From Desulfuromusa sp. (GTDB lineage Bacteria; Desulfobacterota; Desulfuromonadia; Desulfuromonadales; Geopsychrobacteraceae): DNA of 8,491 nucleotides. The notes beneath the pieces were generated by a model. It was not told the DNA's origin, searched no databases, and saw only the letters and a list, made by a program, of their open reading frames with translations. The stretch is taken from the NCBI GenBank assembly GCA_029934755.1, contig JAOZLQ010000099.1:1-8491 (forward strand), in the 5' to 3' direction. Position numbers and translations under genes: made by a program. Below, in pieces: positions 1 to 6,007 of the stretch. Within the stretch, counting starts at the first letter, position 1, and each line of letters starts with the position of its first letter.

Positions 1-51
1 CAAAAACTCAAGCCCTTTCTTTCCACACCATAACCGTGATATTCTTCTCTG

Positions 52-87
52 AATGAAAAAGGCTTCCCTGAGGAAGCCTTTTTCATT
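52..87. terminator. Strong bidirectional hairpin terminator
   Basis: Two perfectly complementary 16-base arms (52-67 and 72-87) enclose the 4-base loop CTGA. The stem has a GC-rich core, GGCTTCC/GGAAGCC, flanked by A5 on the left and T5 on the right, so it can act as an intrinsic terminator in either direction. It most likely ends a gene lying to the left of the window. No convincing coding sequence is visible in bases 1-51. Confidence 0.85.
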
Positions 88-130
88 GAACTATGAAGTA
101 CTCTTACAATACCCTTTAACCTCCAGCAAC

Positions 131-211
131 CGTCATTCCCGCGCAGGCAGGAATCCAGAGGTTCTCTGGGTTCGTAAAAAAAACGGGATCCCCATTTTCA
201 CGAGGATGACG
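131..211. repeat. Decayed MITE-like palindromic intergenic repeat
   Basis: The element opens with CGTCATTCCCGCGCAGGCAG and closes with CGAGGATGACG, so its outer ends CGTCAT and ATGACG are inverted copies of each other. I recognise the left arm as the common proteobacterial intergenic palindrome whose usual form is a GTCATTCCCGCG...GGCGGGAATCC type arm with a matching GGGATGACG end. The right arm (about 186-211) has drifted: it has an A/T-rich CATTTTCACGAG where a GC-rich CGCGGGG run would be expected. No transposase is encoded. It ends 57 bases before the start codon of the next gene, so it lies in that gene's promoter region. Confidence 0.7.
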
Positions 212-231
212 ACTTTTGCAAGAAGCTCATA

Positions 232-237
232 TATACT
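232..237 (+). promoter_or_regulatory. Possible -10 box (TATACT) for the cNMP/CBS/DUF294 gene
   Basis: TATACT matches five of six bases of the sigma-70 -10 consensus and lies about 30 bases upstream of the ATG at 268. No good -35 box is found at 16-18 bases spacing. The nearest similar sequence, TGACGA, belongs to the end of the palindromic repeat and is about 19 bases away. The call is weak. Confidence 0.25.
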
Positions 238-267
238 CATCTTAATTTGAATGATAGGACTATCTCC

Positions 268-2181
268 ATGGGGCTCATCAAAACCTTACGTGAAACAGAA
301 CCATTTAATCAGCTACCCGAAGCAATTTTTGACGAACTCAACCAGGCAGCTGTAATTAAAGAATTCCCTGCACAAACTCATATTTTCAATCAACATGACT
401 CACCTAGCGGATATCTCTATATTATCAAATCGGGATTAGTAGAAATAGTCGTCCTGACTCCAGGTGCCGTAGAAATGATCGTGGGGTATCGCAAAGAAGG
501 AGAGTTTCTGGGAAACACTCCAATCTTCACTGATGGCGGATACTCAGCCGGAGCACGCACAGTCAAACCGACTGAATGCTACCTGATTCCAAAGCCGATA
601 CTTACGAGGATAGCCAAAAACTACCCACATATTACTGAATTTTTTAATCAGGCAATGTACTCACGGGTACGAAATCTTTACTCTGGTATGGTCAGTGATC
701 ATGCTCGGAGCACGCTGACCCAGATGGAAGCCTACCCGTTTAAAAAACGGCTTTCCGAAATCATGTCAACCCCTGTAGAAACCTGTTCACCAGATGCTTC
801 GATCAGTGATATTGCACGCAGAATGACCCAAAGGGGCATTGGTGCGATGCTGGTCTGTGATCAATCAAATAAGCTTTGCGGAATCATCACTGAACACGAT
901 CTGGTGGCAAAAATTCTAGCTCGGGAAACGGTCGACAGCAAAACTTCGACCGCAAATGACGTTATGACTCTGCAGCCTTATAGCATGCCTCCAGATACCT
1001 TCATGTATGAAGCGACCACCTTCATGATGGGGCATAAAATAAAACACATGCCAATAGTGGATCGGGATGAGATAGTCGGTATTGTTACACTGCAGGATTT
1101 AATGAAATTCCGCAGTCAAAAATCGATGCTGCTGGTCGGCAATGTCAGCAAAGCCCGGACCGTTGAGGAACTGATATCTGCCCACGCGGAAATCGTCAGA
1201 GTTGCACGTGCGTTGATGAGTGAAACCCGATCTCACGTTGAAACGGTTGAAATCATTTCCTACATTCATCACCGGATCATCAGACGCTGTTATGAAATTG
1301 TGCTGGATGACATGAAGCGACAGGGGAAAACCCCTCCTGATATTCAAGTCTGTTTTATCATCATGGGGAGCGGTGGTCGTAAAGAAATGTTGCTTGGCCC
1401 GGATCAGGATAACGGTTTTATCTATGAAGACTTTCCGGATGAAAAAGCTGAAGAAATCGATGCCTTTTTTATCCCCTTTGCTGAAAAGCTGGTTGGCGCA
1501 CTTGCCCGCATCGGCTACCCGCGTTGCGACGGGCATGTGATGGTCAACAATCCGCTCTGGCGCGGTCGTTTAAAGGAATGGACAGCGAGGGTATCTGATT
1601 GGATTGCTGTTCCTGAAGCGCAGAAAGTACGATATTCCTCCATTTTTTTAGACTTTATGCCGATCGCCGGTGAAGCATCACTGTGTCAGGATCTACGCGA
1701 TATTGTCCGTTATCAAATTAAAAAACACCCAATATTCCTCTACCACATGATGGAACTCGACTTCAGACATAAGGTTCCACTGAGTTTAATTGGTCGTTTC
1801 TCGGTGGAAAGGGATAAAAAACACAAAGGCAAACTCTCTATTAAGCAGGCCGGAAGTATTTTTATTGTTGATTGCGTGCGGATGTTCCTTCTGGAACAGC
1901 AGGGTGATGCCACAACAACGACTGAACGCATCGATCAACTGGTTGAACTCAAAGTATTCAATCAGGAAACTGCGGAACATATCAAGGCCGCCTTTGAAGC
2001 ATTTACCTTTCTACGTCTACGTAATGAAATTTCAATGATTGACCAAGGGAAATTCCCAAGCCATTACCTGGATCCGTATGCTCTGACAAAAAATGAGCAG
2101 GATTTACTCAAAGAATCCTTCCGGGTCGCTAGCAAGTTACAAGATTCAACCAAACGGCATTTCTCCAAAATAGTGGGTTAG
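268..2181 (+). CDS. cNMP-binding / CBS-pair / DUF294 nucleotidyltransferase-like regulatory protein
   Basis: A soluble 637-residue multidomain protein, probably a cytoplasmic nucleotide-responsive regulator. Residues about 12-128 form a CRP-type cyclic-nucleotide-binding fold with a GEFLG segment and a retained Arg in the phosphate-binding region (GARTV). Two CBS motifs follow at about 166-220 and 232-285; such pairs typically bind adenine nucleotides. Next comes a DUF294 nucleotidyltransferase-like domain with GSGGRKE at 367-373 and DQDN at 379-382, so the superfamily pattern GS...DxD is intact, as in the uridylyltransferase GlnD. The C-terminal ~150 residues match the helical DUF294_C region. 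There is no DNA-binding helix-turn-helix. I chose ATG 268 over TTG 247 because AGGA at 256-259 is well spaced from it. In many genomes this family neighbours the DUF4212/VC_2705 symporter genes, as here. I infer control of that transporter; the real substrate is unknown. Confidence 0.9.
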   Translation: MGLIKTLRETEPFNQLPEAIFDELNQAAVIKEFPAQTHIFNQHDSPSGYLYIIKSGLVEIVVLTPGAVEMIVGYRKEGEFLGNTPIFTDGGYSAGARTVKPTECYLIPKPILTRIAKNYPHITEFFNQAMYSRVRNLYSGMVSDHARSTLTQMEAYPFKKRLSEIMSTPVETCSPDASISDIARRMTQRGIGAMLVCDQSNKLCGIITEHDLVAKILARETVDSKTSTANDVMTLQPYSMPPDTFMYEATTFMMGHKIKHMPIVDRDEIVGIVTLQDLMKFRSQKSMLLVGNVSKARTVEELISAHAEIVRVARALMSETRSHVETVEIISYIHHRIIRRCYEIVLDDMKRQGKTPPDIQVCFIIMGSGGRKEMLLGPDQDNGFIYEDFPDEKAEEIDAFFIPFAEKLVGALARIGYPRCDGHVMVNNPLWRGRLKEWTARVSDWIAVPEAQKVRYSSIFLDFMPIAGEASLCQDLRDIVRYQIKKHPIFLYHMMELDFRHKVPLSLIGRFSVERDKKHKGKLSIKQAGSIFIVDCVRMFLLEQQGDATTTTERIDQLVELKVFNQETAEHIKAAFEAFTFLRLRNEISMIDQGKFPSHYLDPYALTKNEQDLLKESFRVASKLQDSTKRHFSKIVG

Positions 2182-2255
2182 CCCTGAACGGATATCAAAG
2201 GTAATAGCTCATTCAAACCACTGATGTTCAGGCACCTCCAACAACAATTAATTGA

Positions 2256-2283
2256 TTGCGAAAAATACTGTTTTGATTAGAAT
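2256..2283 (+). promoter_or_regulatory. Candidate sigma-70 promoter for the symporter operon
   Basis: A -35-like TTGCGA (2256-2261) and a -10-like TAGAAT (2278-2283, five of six consensus bases) are separated by 16 bases. They lie in the 179-base gap between the regulator gene and the DUF4212 gene and would give a leader of about 70 bases. The gap has no clear terminator, so read-through from the upstream gene is also possible. Confidence 0.4.
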
Positions 2284-2299
2284 GAAAGAAGCTAATCGA
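2273..2299. promoter_or_regulatory. Small dyad overlapping the candidate -10 box
   Basis: TTGATTAG (2273-2280) and CTAATCGA (2292-2299) are inverted copies at seven of eight positions, with an 11-base spacer. The left half overlaps the candidate -10 box and the right half covers the likely transcription start, which is where a repressor would bind. The sequence is short and A/T-rich, so chance is a real alternative. Confidence 0.25.
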
Positions 2300-2360
2300 C
2301 AGTCTGTCAAGTTTCTAAGTTGAGACAATTTGACAAAATATTTAGTTGTATGGGGTCCGC

Positions 2361-2621
2361 ATGGCGAGAGAACAAGAGTTACAGGAATACTGGAATCAGA
2401 ACCTCAAATACATTGCGATTCTGCTATCAATCTGGTTTACCGTCTCCTATCTCTTTGGCATTGTGTTCGTGGATCAGTTAGACAACATAAGATTATTCGG
2501 TTTTCCATTGGGTTACTGGTTTGCCAATCAGGGTGCTGAAGTTATTTTTTGCCTACTGATTGTTATCTATGTTCGCTTGATGAATAAACTTGATCGTAAA
2601 TACAATGTTTTTGAAGACTGA
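2361..2621 (+). CDS. Solute:sodium symporter small subunit (DUF4212, TIGR03647-like)
   Basis: An 86-residue inner-membrane protein. After a short charged N-terminus with the YWNQNLK segment come a first membrane helix at about residues 17-37, a loop containing FGFPLGYWFANQGA (about 45-59), a second helix at about 58-75, and the basic end LDRKY. This arrangement and the FGFPLG(Y/F)WFA(N/Q)QG loop are hallmarks of the DUF4212 family, which is found almost always directly before a VC_2705-type symporter, as here. It presumably forms a complex with, or stabilises, the large subunit; this is known by association rather than by detailed biochemistry. ATG 2361 is chosen because it gives the usual family N-terminus. 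A TTG at 2346 in the same frame has no ribosome site. GGGG at 2352-2355 is the only Shine-Dalgarno-like element, so initiation may be modest. Confidence 0.92.
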   Translation: MAREQELQEYWNQNLKYIAILLSIWFTVSYLFGIVFVDQLDNIRLFGFPLGYWFANQGAEVIFCLLIVIYVRLMNKLDRKYNVFED

Positions 2622-2686
2622 TGACGTGACTCTCCTTATGCAGATAGATATTGATAAAAGCAGCCAAGGGACACCCAGTTTACTTT

Positions 2687-2692
2687 GGAGGG
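2687..2692 (+). promoter_or_regulatory. Ribosome binding site deciding the symporter start
   Basis: GGAGGG lies ten bases upstream of ATG 2703. It supports this start over the in-frame TTG at 2685, which has no ribosome site in front of it. Confidence 0.7.
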
Positions 2693-2702
2693 AAATCCAG
2701 TC

Positions 2703-4532
2703 ATGAGTATTACCACATGGACCTGGCTCCTCGTTGGCATCACCTTCTTAATCTATATCATTGTGGCCATTCGTGCCCGCGCTGTATCAACAGGTGCTTT
2801 TTATACCGCTGAAAGAACCATCCATCCCGTTTTAAACGGTATGGCAACCGGTGCAGACTGGATGTCTGCCGCTTCTTTTATTTCCATGGCGGGACTCATC
2901 TCATTCATGGGACGAGACGGTTCCATGTACCTGATGGGCTGGACCGGCGGCTATGTTTTACTGGCCATGCTGCTAGCTCCCTACCTGCGTAAATATGGAA
3001 AATTCACCGTACCGGAATTTATCGGCGATCGTTACTATTCCCAAAGTGCCCGCATTATTTCCCTCGTCTGTGCCATTTTCATCTCTTTCACCTATGTTGC
3101 CGGGCAGATGCGGGGTGTCGGAGTGGTATTTTCCCGCTTTCTCAATGTTCCAATCAATACCGGTGTGGTTATCGGCATGTGTATCGTATTTTTCTACGCC
3201 GTTCTTGGAGGTATGAAAGGGGTCACTTATACCCAAGTTGCCCAGTATTGTGTATTAATTGTCGCTTACATGATTCCAGCTATTTACATCTCAATCATGT
3301 TAACCAACAACCCGATTCCTGCCTTCGGTTTTGGTAGTACCATCAGTGCTGACGGTGCAGAGATTTTACAGGATGCTTCAACTCAAGGGAGATATCTGCT
3401 GGATGTCCTGGATGGCATCCATAAAGACCTAGGCTTCAGTGAATATACCTCCGGAGTTCGACCTAAAATTGATGTATTTTTCATTGTTGTCGCCTTAATG
3501 GTCGGGACTGCCGGACTACCACACGTTATCATTCGTTTCTTTACTGTTCCTAAAATCAAAGATGCTCGTGCATCAGCTGGCTGGGCACTATTTTTCATCG
3601 TTCTCCTTTATACCGCCGCACCTGCAGTCGCTGCATTTGCACGAACCAACTTCATCAAAACCGTCCATAACGTCAGATATGAAAACGCTCCGCAATGGCT
3701 TAAAAATTGGGAAGAGACCGGGTTGATTGCCTGGATCGATAAAAATGGCGATGGAGTCATGCAATACGGACCCGGAAAAGCAATTACTGGGAAACCCAAG
3801 TATTCGGGTCAAACTGGAAGCTTCGGTCAAGCATTGGTTTCAAATATTGTGACAACTGGTCCCAATGAAATGTACGTCGACCGTGACATTATGGTTCTGG
3901 CCAATCCTGAGATTGCTCGTCTTCCTAATTGGGTTATTGCTCTGGTCGCTGCCGGAGGATTGGCCGCCGCATTATCGACAGCAGCAGGGCTTTTGCTGGT
4001 CATTTCAGCTTCAATTTCACACGACCTGATGAAAGGCGTGCTGATGCCAAGCATGTCTGAAAAGGGGGAATTATTGTGGGCACGCTGCGGAGCAGCTGGT
4101 GCAGTGGTTATTGCTGGACTATTTGGAATTTTTCCACCAGGCTTTGTTGCTCAGGTTGTTGCTTTTGCTTTTGGACTAGCAGCAGCATCTTTTTTTCCTG
4201 TCATCATTATGGGAATTTTCAACAAAAAAACGAATGTTTATGGAGCCATGACAGGAATGATTGCCGGCATCACTTTTACCAGCGGCTACATTGTCTATTT
4301 TAAGTTTCTCAATCCTGGAGCCAACAAACCGGCCAACTGGTGGTTTGGCATCTCCCCTGAGGGGATCGGTACCGTCGGAATGATTATCAATTTTTTGCTG
4401 ATGTATATCGTATCAAAAGTGACCCCGGAACCCCCACAAGAGATACAGGATCTGGTCGTACAATTACGTTATCCAGTTGAAAGAACATCAGGCGAAAGAA
4501 AAATATCAACAGATGCTCGTCGACCATATTAA
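2703..4532 (+). CDS. Solute:sodium symporter large subunit, VC_2705 subfamily (SSS family; ActP-like)
   Basis: A 609-residue polytopic inner-membrane transporter of the sodium:solute symporter family, using an ion gradient to import a small solute. Features seen: an N-terminal helix, the GADWMSAASFISMAGL motif at the first core helix (ActP has GDYLSAASF in the same place), roughly 13 hydrophobic segments, and a late AAGGLAAALSTAAGLLL helix typical of the family. The length and the DUF4212 partner 81 bases upstream point to the VC_2705 subfamily (TIGR03648-like), often annotated as acetate permease. The substrate is therefore probably acetate or another short carboxylate, but this is inferred. 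ATG 2703 is preferred because GGAGGG (2687-2692) lies ten bases before it; the alternative TTG 2685 would put this ribosome site inside the gene. Unusual detail: an EF-hand-like DKNGDG loop at residues 346-351. The C-terminal tail is hydrophilic and basic. Confidence 0.92.
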   Translation: MSITTWTWLLVGITFLIYIIVAIRARAVSTGAFYTAERTIHPVLNGMATGADWMSAASFISMAGLISFMGRDGSMYLMGWTGGYVLLAMLLAPYLRKYGKFTVPEFIGDRYYSQSARIISLVCAIFISFTYVAGQMRGVGVVFSRFLNVPINTGVVIGMCIVFFYAVLGGMKGVTYTQVAQYCVLIVAYMIPAIYISIMLTNNPIPAFGFGSTISADGAEILQDASTQGRYLLDVLDGIHKDLGFSEYTSGVRPKIDVFFIVVALMVGTAGLPHVIIRFFTVPKIKDARASAGWALFFIVLLYTAAPAVAAFARTNFIKTVHNVRYENAPQWLKNWEETGLIAWIDKNGDGVMQYGPGKAITGKPKYSGQTGSFGQALVSNIVTTGPNEMYVDRDIMVLANPEIARLPNWVIALVAAGGLAAALSTAAGLLLVISASISHDLMKGVLMPSMSEKGELLWARCGAAGAVVIAGLFGIFPPGFVAQVVAFAFGLAAASFFPVIIMGIFNKKTNVYGAMTGMIAGITFTSGYIVYFKFLNPGANKPANWWFGISPEGIGTVGMIINFLLMYIVSKVTPEPPQEIQDLVVQLRYPVERTSGERKISTDARRPY

Positions 4533-4545
4533 TGAGAATCAACAA

Positions 4546-4664
4546 TCCCTTCTCCATGAGGGAGAAGGTGGCCCTAGGCCGGATGAGGGGGAGCAATGTT
4601 GTCTGATAATGTAAGATTCTGGTCATACTGTATCATTCTCCACCCTCTCCCTCATGGAGAGGGA
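4546..4664. repeat. MITE-like inverted repeat with hairpin arms
   Basis: The left arm (4546-4571) and right arm (4640-4664) are near-perfect inverted copies, differing by one inserted base and one substitution. Each arm also folds on itself: the left has CTTCTCC and GGAGAAG around ATGAG, and the right has a CTCTCC...GGAGAG type stem. After the left arm, GGCCCTAGGCCGGATGAGGG resembles the widespread proteobacterial intergenic repeat of the form CCCTCTCC...GGAGAGGGTGGCC...GGCCGGATGAGGG. No open reading frame of note lies inside. The element sits between the convergent symporter and tpx genes. Confidence 0.75.
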
Positions 4665-4675
4665 ATATAAAAACA

Positions 4676-4713
4676 AAACAGCCCCTGAAAGTAATTACTT
4701 TCAGGGGCTGTTT
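4676..4713. terminator. Perfect 38-bp palindrome: bidirectional terminator between convergent genes
   Basis: The arms 4676-4694 and 4695-4713 are exact 19-base inverted copies with a GC-rich CAGCCCCTGAAAG core. T-rich tracts follow on both strands: TTTATCTTTATTT on the plus strand and the complement of ATAAAAACAAAACA on the minus strand. It can end the plus-strand symporter operon and the minus-strand tpx transcript. Confidence 0.88.
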
Positions 4714-4734
4714 ATCTTTATTTACCTGTAATAT

Positions 4735-5259
4735 TTAAAGCAACTGCTTTACTGCCTCCAAGGCCGCAGCATAGTTTGGTTCTGCAGTCACTTCCGGTAC
4801 CAATTCAACATAAACCACCTTGTCATTCTTATCGACAACATAAACTGCCCGCGCCAGCAGTTTCAATTCCTTCAAAAGCAGCCCGTAGTTTAATCCAAAC
4901 GAGCGATCCTGATAATCGGATAGAGTCTGAACCTTGTCAATTCCGGCATTGCCACACCAGCGCTTCTGCGCAAAAGGAAGATCAACGCTGATAGTGTAAA
5001 CAACAACGGAATCGGGGAGATTGGCAACATCCTGATTAAACTGGCGGGTCATAGCATCACATACCGGAGTATCCAGAGAAGGCACAACCGCGATCAAACG
5101 AATCTTGCCAGCTGCGGTCGCTAGAGTTACTGGCTGTAAACCATTATCAACCACCCTAAAGTCAGGTGCTGTATCTCCGACCTTAACCTCTGATCCAACC
5201 AGAGTTGCTGGGTTACCTTTAAACAATACTGCTGCTTCACGTTCCTGATAATCACTCAT
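4735..5259 (-). CDS. tpx: Thiol peroxidase Tpx (atypical 2-Cys peroxiredoxin)
   Basis: A 174-residue thioredoxin-fold peroxidase that reduces hydrogen peroxide and alkyl hydroperoxides with electrons from thioredoxin. The peroxidatic site is PSLDTPVC, with Cys67 as attacking thiol and conserved Thr64. The resolving cysteine is Cys102 in PFAQKRWCG, the Tpx-specific position (Cys61 and Cys95 in the E. coli enzyme). The spacing is 35 residues here against 34 in E. coli. The GNPATLVG N-terminal segment and the LLARAVYVVDKNDKVVYVELVPEVTAEPNY C-terminal block, read in pieces, also match the family. Compared with E. coli Tpx it has a short N-terminal extension. The ATG at 5259 is supported by GGAGAG five bases upstream. 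The protein is probably cytoplasmic, since no signal peptide is visible. It appears monocistronic: the stress-protein terminator lies upstream and the 38-bp palindrome downstream. Confidence 0.96.
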   Translation of the reverse strand: MSDYQEREAAVLFKGNPATLVGSEVKVGDTAPDFRVVDNGLQPVTLATAAGKIRLIAVVPSLDTPVCDAMTRQFNQDVANLPDSVVVYTISVDLPFAQKRWCGNAGIDKVQTLSDYQDRSFGLNYGLLLKELKLLARAVYVVDKNDKVVYVELVPEVTAEPNYAAALEAVKQLL

Positions 5260-5281
5260 GGTATCTCTCCTTTATTTGTTT

Positions 5282-5320
5282 AATGTAAATATATGACTAA
5301 TTTTGTCAGATATTTACATT
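5282..5320. promoter_or_regulatory. Long inverted repeat upstream of tpx, candidate operator
   Basis: The left arm 5282-5297 and right arm 5305-5320 are 16-base inverted copies with one mismatch, separated by the 7-base spacer TAATTTT. The dyad lies 22 to 61 bases upstream of the tpx start codon and overlaps the candidate -10 box. It is A/T-rich, with a TGAC-N7-GTCA centre, and lacks the GC-rich stem and T-run of a terminator, so a regulator-binding site is more likely. The regulator is not identifiable from sequence. Confidence 0.55.
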
Positions 5321-5338
5321 ACCGGATCAAACTGTCAA
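5310..5338 (-). promoter_or_regulatory. Candidate tpx promoter
   Basis: On the minus strand a perfect TTGACA (-35) occupies 5338-5333. At 16-17 bases spacing are TAAATA or AAATAT, weak -10 matches at about 5316-5310. The predicted start lies near 5304, inside the inverted repeat. A strong -35 with a poor -10 is a common form for an activated or regulated promoter. Confidence 0.4.
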
Positions 5339-5362
5339 TAAAATAATATACTAAAAGAAAAA

Positions 5363-5392
5363 GCCCCGCTCACAAATACTTGCTGACGGGGC
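5363..5392 (-). terminator. Intrinsic terminator of the universal stress protein gene
   Basis: Read on the minus strand, GCCCCG pairs with CGGGGC across a loop that can add a TCA/TGA extension with a bulge, and it is followed by CTTTTTCTTTTA. It lies 26 bases after the stop codon of the stress-protein gene and separates it from tpx. Confidence 0.85.
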
Positions 5393-5418
5393 AAAATAAC
5401 ATTGTATTTAAAAATCAG

Positions 5419-5907
5419 CTATCTGCCAACCTGAGGCGGGACAATAGTCACTGCACGGTTAGTTTTACGCAAAATCTTTTCTGCAACACTGCCAAGGAAC
5501 GCATAATGGAGGGCTCCCTTACTGTGACTACCGAGAACAATCATATCGACATCAAGGCGATCCGCAACAGCCAGAATCATTGGTGCTGGATCACCGTGAT
5601 GCACTTCGACCAGAGGAGGATGTTCAATTTCACACTCCATCAACTCATTTTCTTCCTGAATAATCGCAGTCAGCTGTTCACGTGTCTTCTCAGCTAACTC
5701 AGCTTCGTTGGAGGCATTAAACTTTGCCAGATTATCCGCCCCCATAGTCAACGCAACCATATTCAGGACTGAAGAATCAACCGTTGGCATAACGTGCAGT
5801 ACATGAACCTGTGCGTGGAATTTACATCCCAATTCCAAAGCATAACGAATCACCCGGGAAGATTCTTTGCTCAAATCTCTAGCAACAAGAATTTTATTAA
5901 TTTTCAT
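5419..5907 (-). CDS. Universal stress protein (UspA family)
   Basis: A 162-residue single-domain Usp, probably a cytoplasmic dimer. The N-terminal strand and nucleotide loop read KILVARDLSKESSRVIRYAL, with Asp in the adenine-contact position. The VHVLHVMP strand and the C-terminal VLGSHSKGALHYAFLGSVAE segment are family hallmarks. The last contains the ATP-binding signature G-2x-G-9x-G-(S/T), but Ser replaces the second Gly (GSHS-9x-GS), so ATP binding is likely but not certain. ATG 5907 is chosen because AGGAGG (5918-5913) lies five bases upstream; an ATG at 5931 in frame lacks such a site. The gene lies 100 bases downstream of a TRAP permease gene on the same strand. Usp proteins are known partners of TRAP transporters: TeaD affects TeaABC in Halomonas. 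A similar role here is inferred. Confidence 0.93.
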   Translation of the reverse strand: MKINKILVARDLSKESSRVIRYALELGCKFHAQVHVLHVMPTVDSSVLNMVALTMGADNLAKFNASNEAELAEKTREQLTAIIQEENELMECEIEHPPLVEVHHGDPAPMILAVADRLDVDMIVLGSHSKGALHYAFLGSVAEKILRKTNRAVTIVPPQVGR

Positions 5908-5912
5908 AGTGG

Positions 5913-5918
5913 CCTCCT
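5913..5918 (-). promoter_or_regulatory. Consensus ribosome binding site of the stress-protein gene
   Basis: A perfect AGGAGG five bases before ATG 5907 fixes that start and predicts strong translation. Confidence 0.8.
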
Positions 5919-5945
5919 TTTCCTGCAACATATTTAAATGCTAAA

Positions 5946-5986
5946 CACCTTCACCCTTACAGTATACCAGTTAAAGGATGAAGGTG
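5946..5986 (-). terminator. Hairpin between the TRAP permease and stress-protein genes
   Basis: The arms 5946-5958 and 5974-5986 pair at 12 of 13 positions around a 15-base loop. On the minus strand, the direction of both flanking genes, the hairpin is followed only by GTTTAGCATTT, a poor U-tract. The better T-run (GGTTTTTAG) is on the plus strand, where no gene needs it. It may therefore be a leaky terminator or a 3'-end-stabilising hairpin that lets some transcripts continue into the stress-protein gene. Confidence 0.55.
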
Positions 5987-6007
5987 GTTTTTAGTCAATC
6001 AAATTGA

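Noticed and set aside
53..250. A 65-codon plus-strand reading frame before the first gene
   Set aside because: It runs through the hairpin terminator and the palindromic repeat and its product resembles no protein. It is the translation of a repeat.
247..267. TTG start for the cNMP/CBS/DUF294 protein
   Set aside because: It would add seven residues without a ribosome site. AGGA at 256-259 fits ATG 268.
1099..1536. A 145-codon antisense reading frame inside the DUF294 gene
   Set aside because: It has no ribosome site or recognisable motif and lies opposite the conserved nucleotidyltransferase region, so it is a shadow.
2183..2232. CCTGAAC...GTTCAGG inverted repeat after the DUF294 gene as a terminator
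   Set aside because: There are only seven pairs around a 36-base loop, with no T-run after it. This is too weak to call.
4546..4664. Possible CRISPR-like or tandem repeat
   Set aside because: There are only two copies, in inverted orientation, with no regular spacers. It fits a palindromic intergenic element better.
5961..5966. TATACT on the minus strand as a -10 box for the stress-protein gene
   Set aside because: It lies in the loop of the intergenic hairpin and no -35-like sequence occurs 16-18 bases upstream, so I did not call a promoter.
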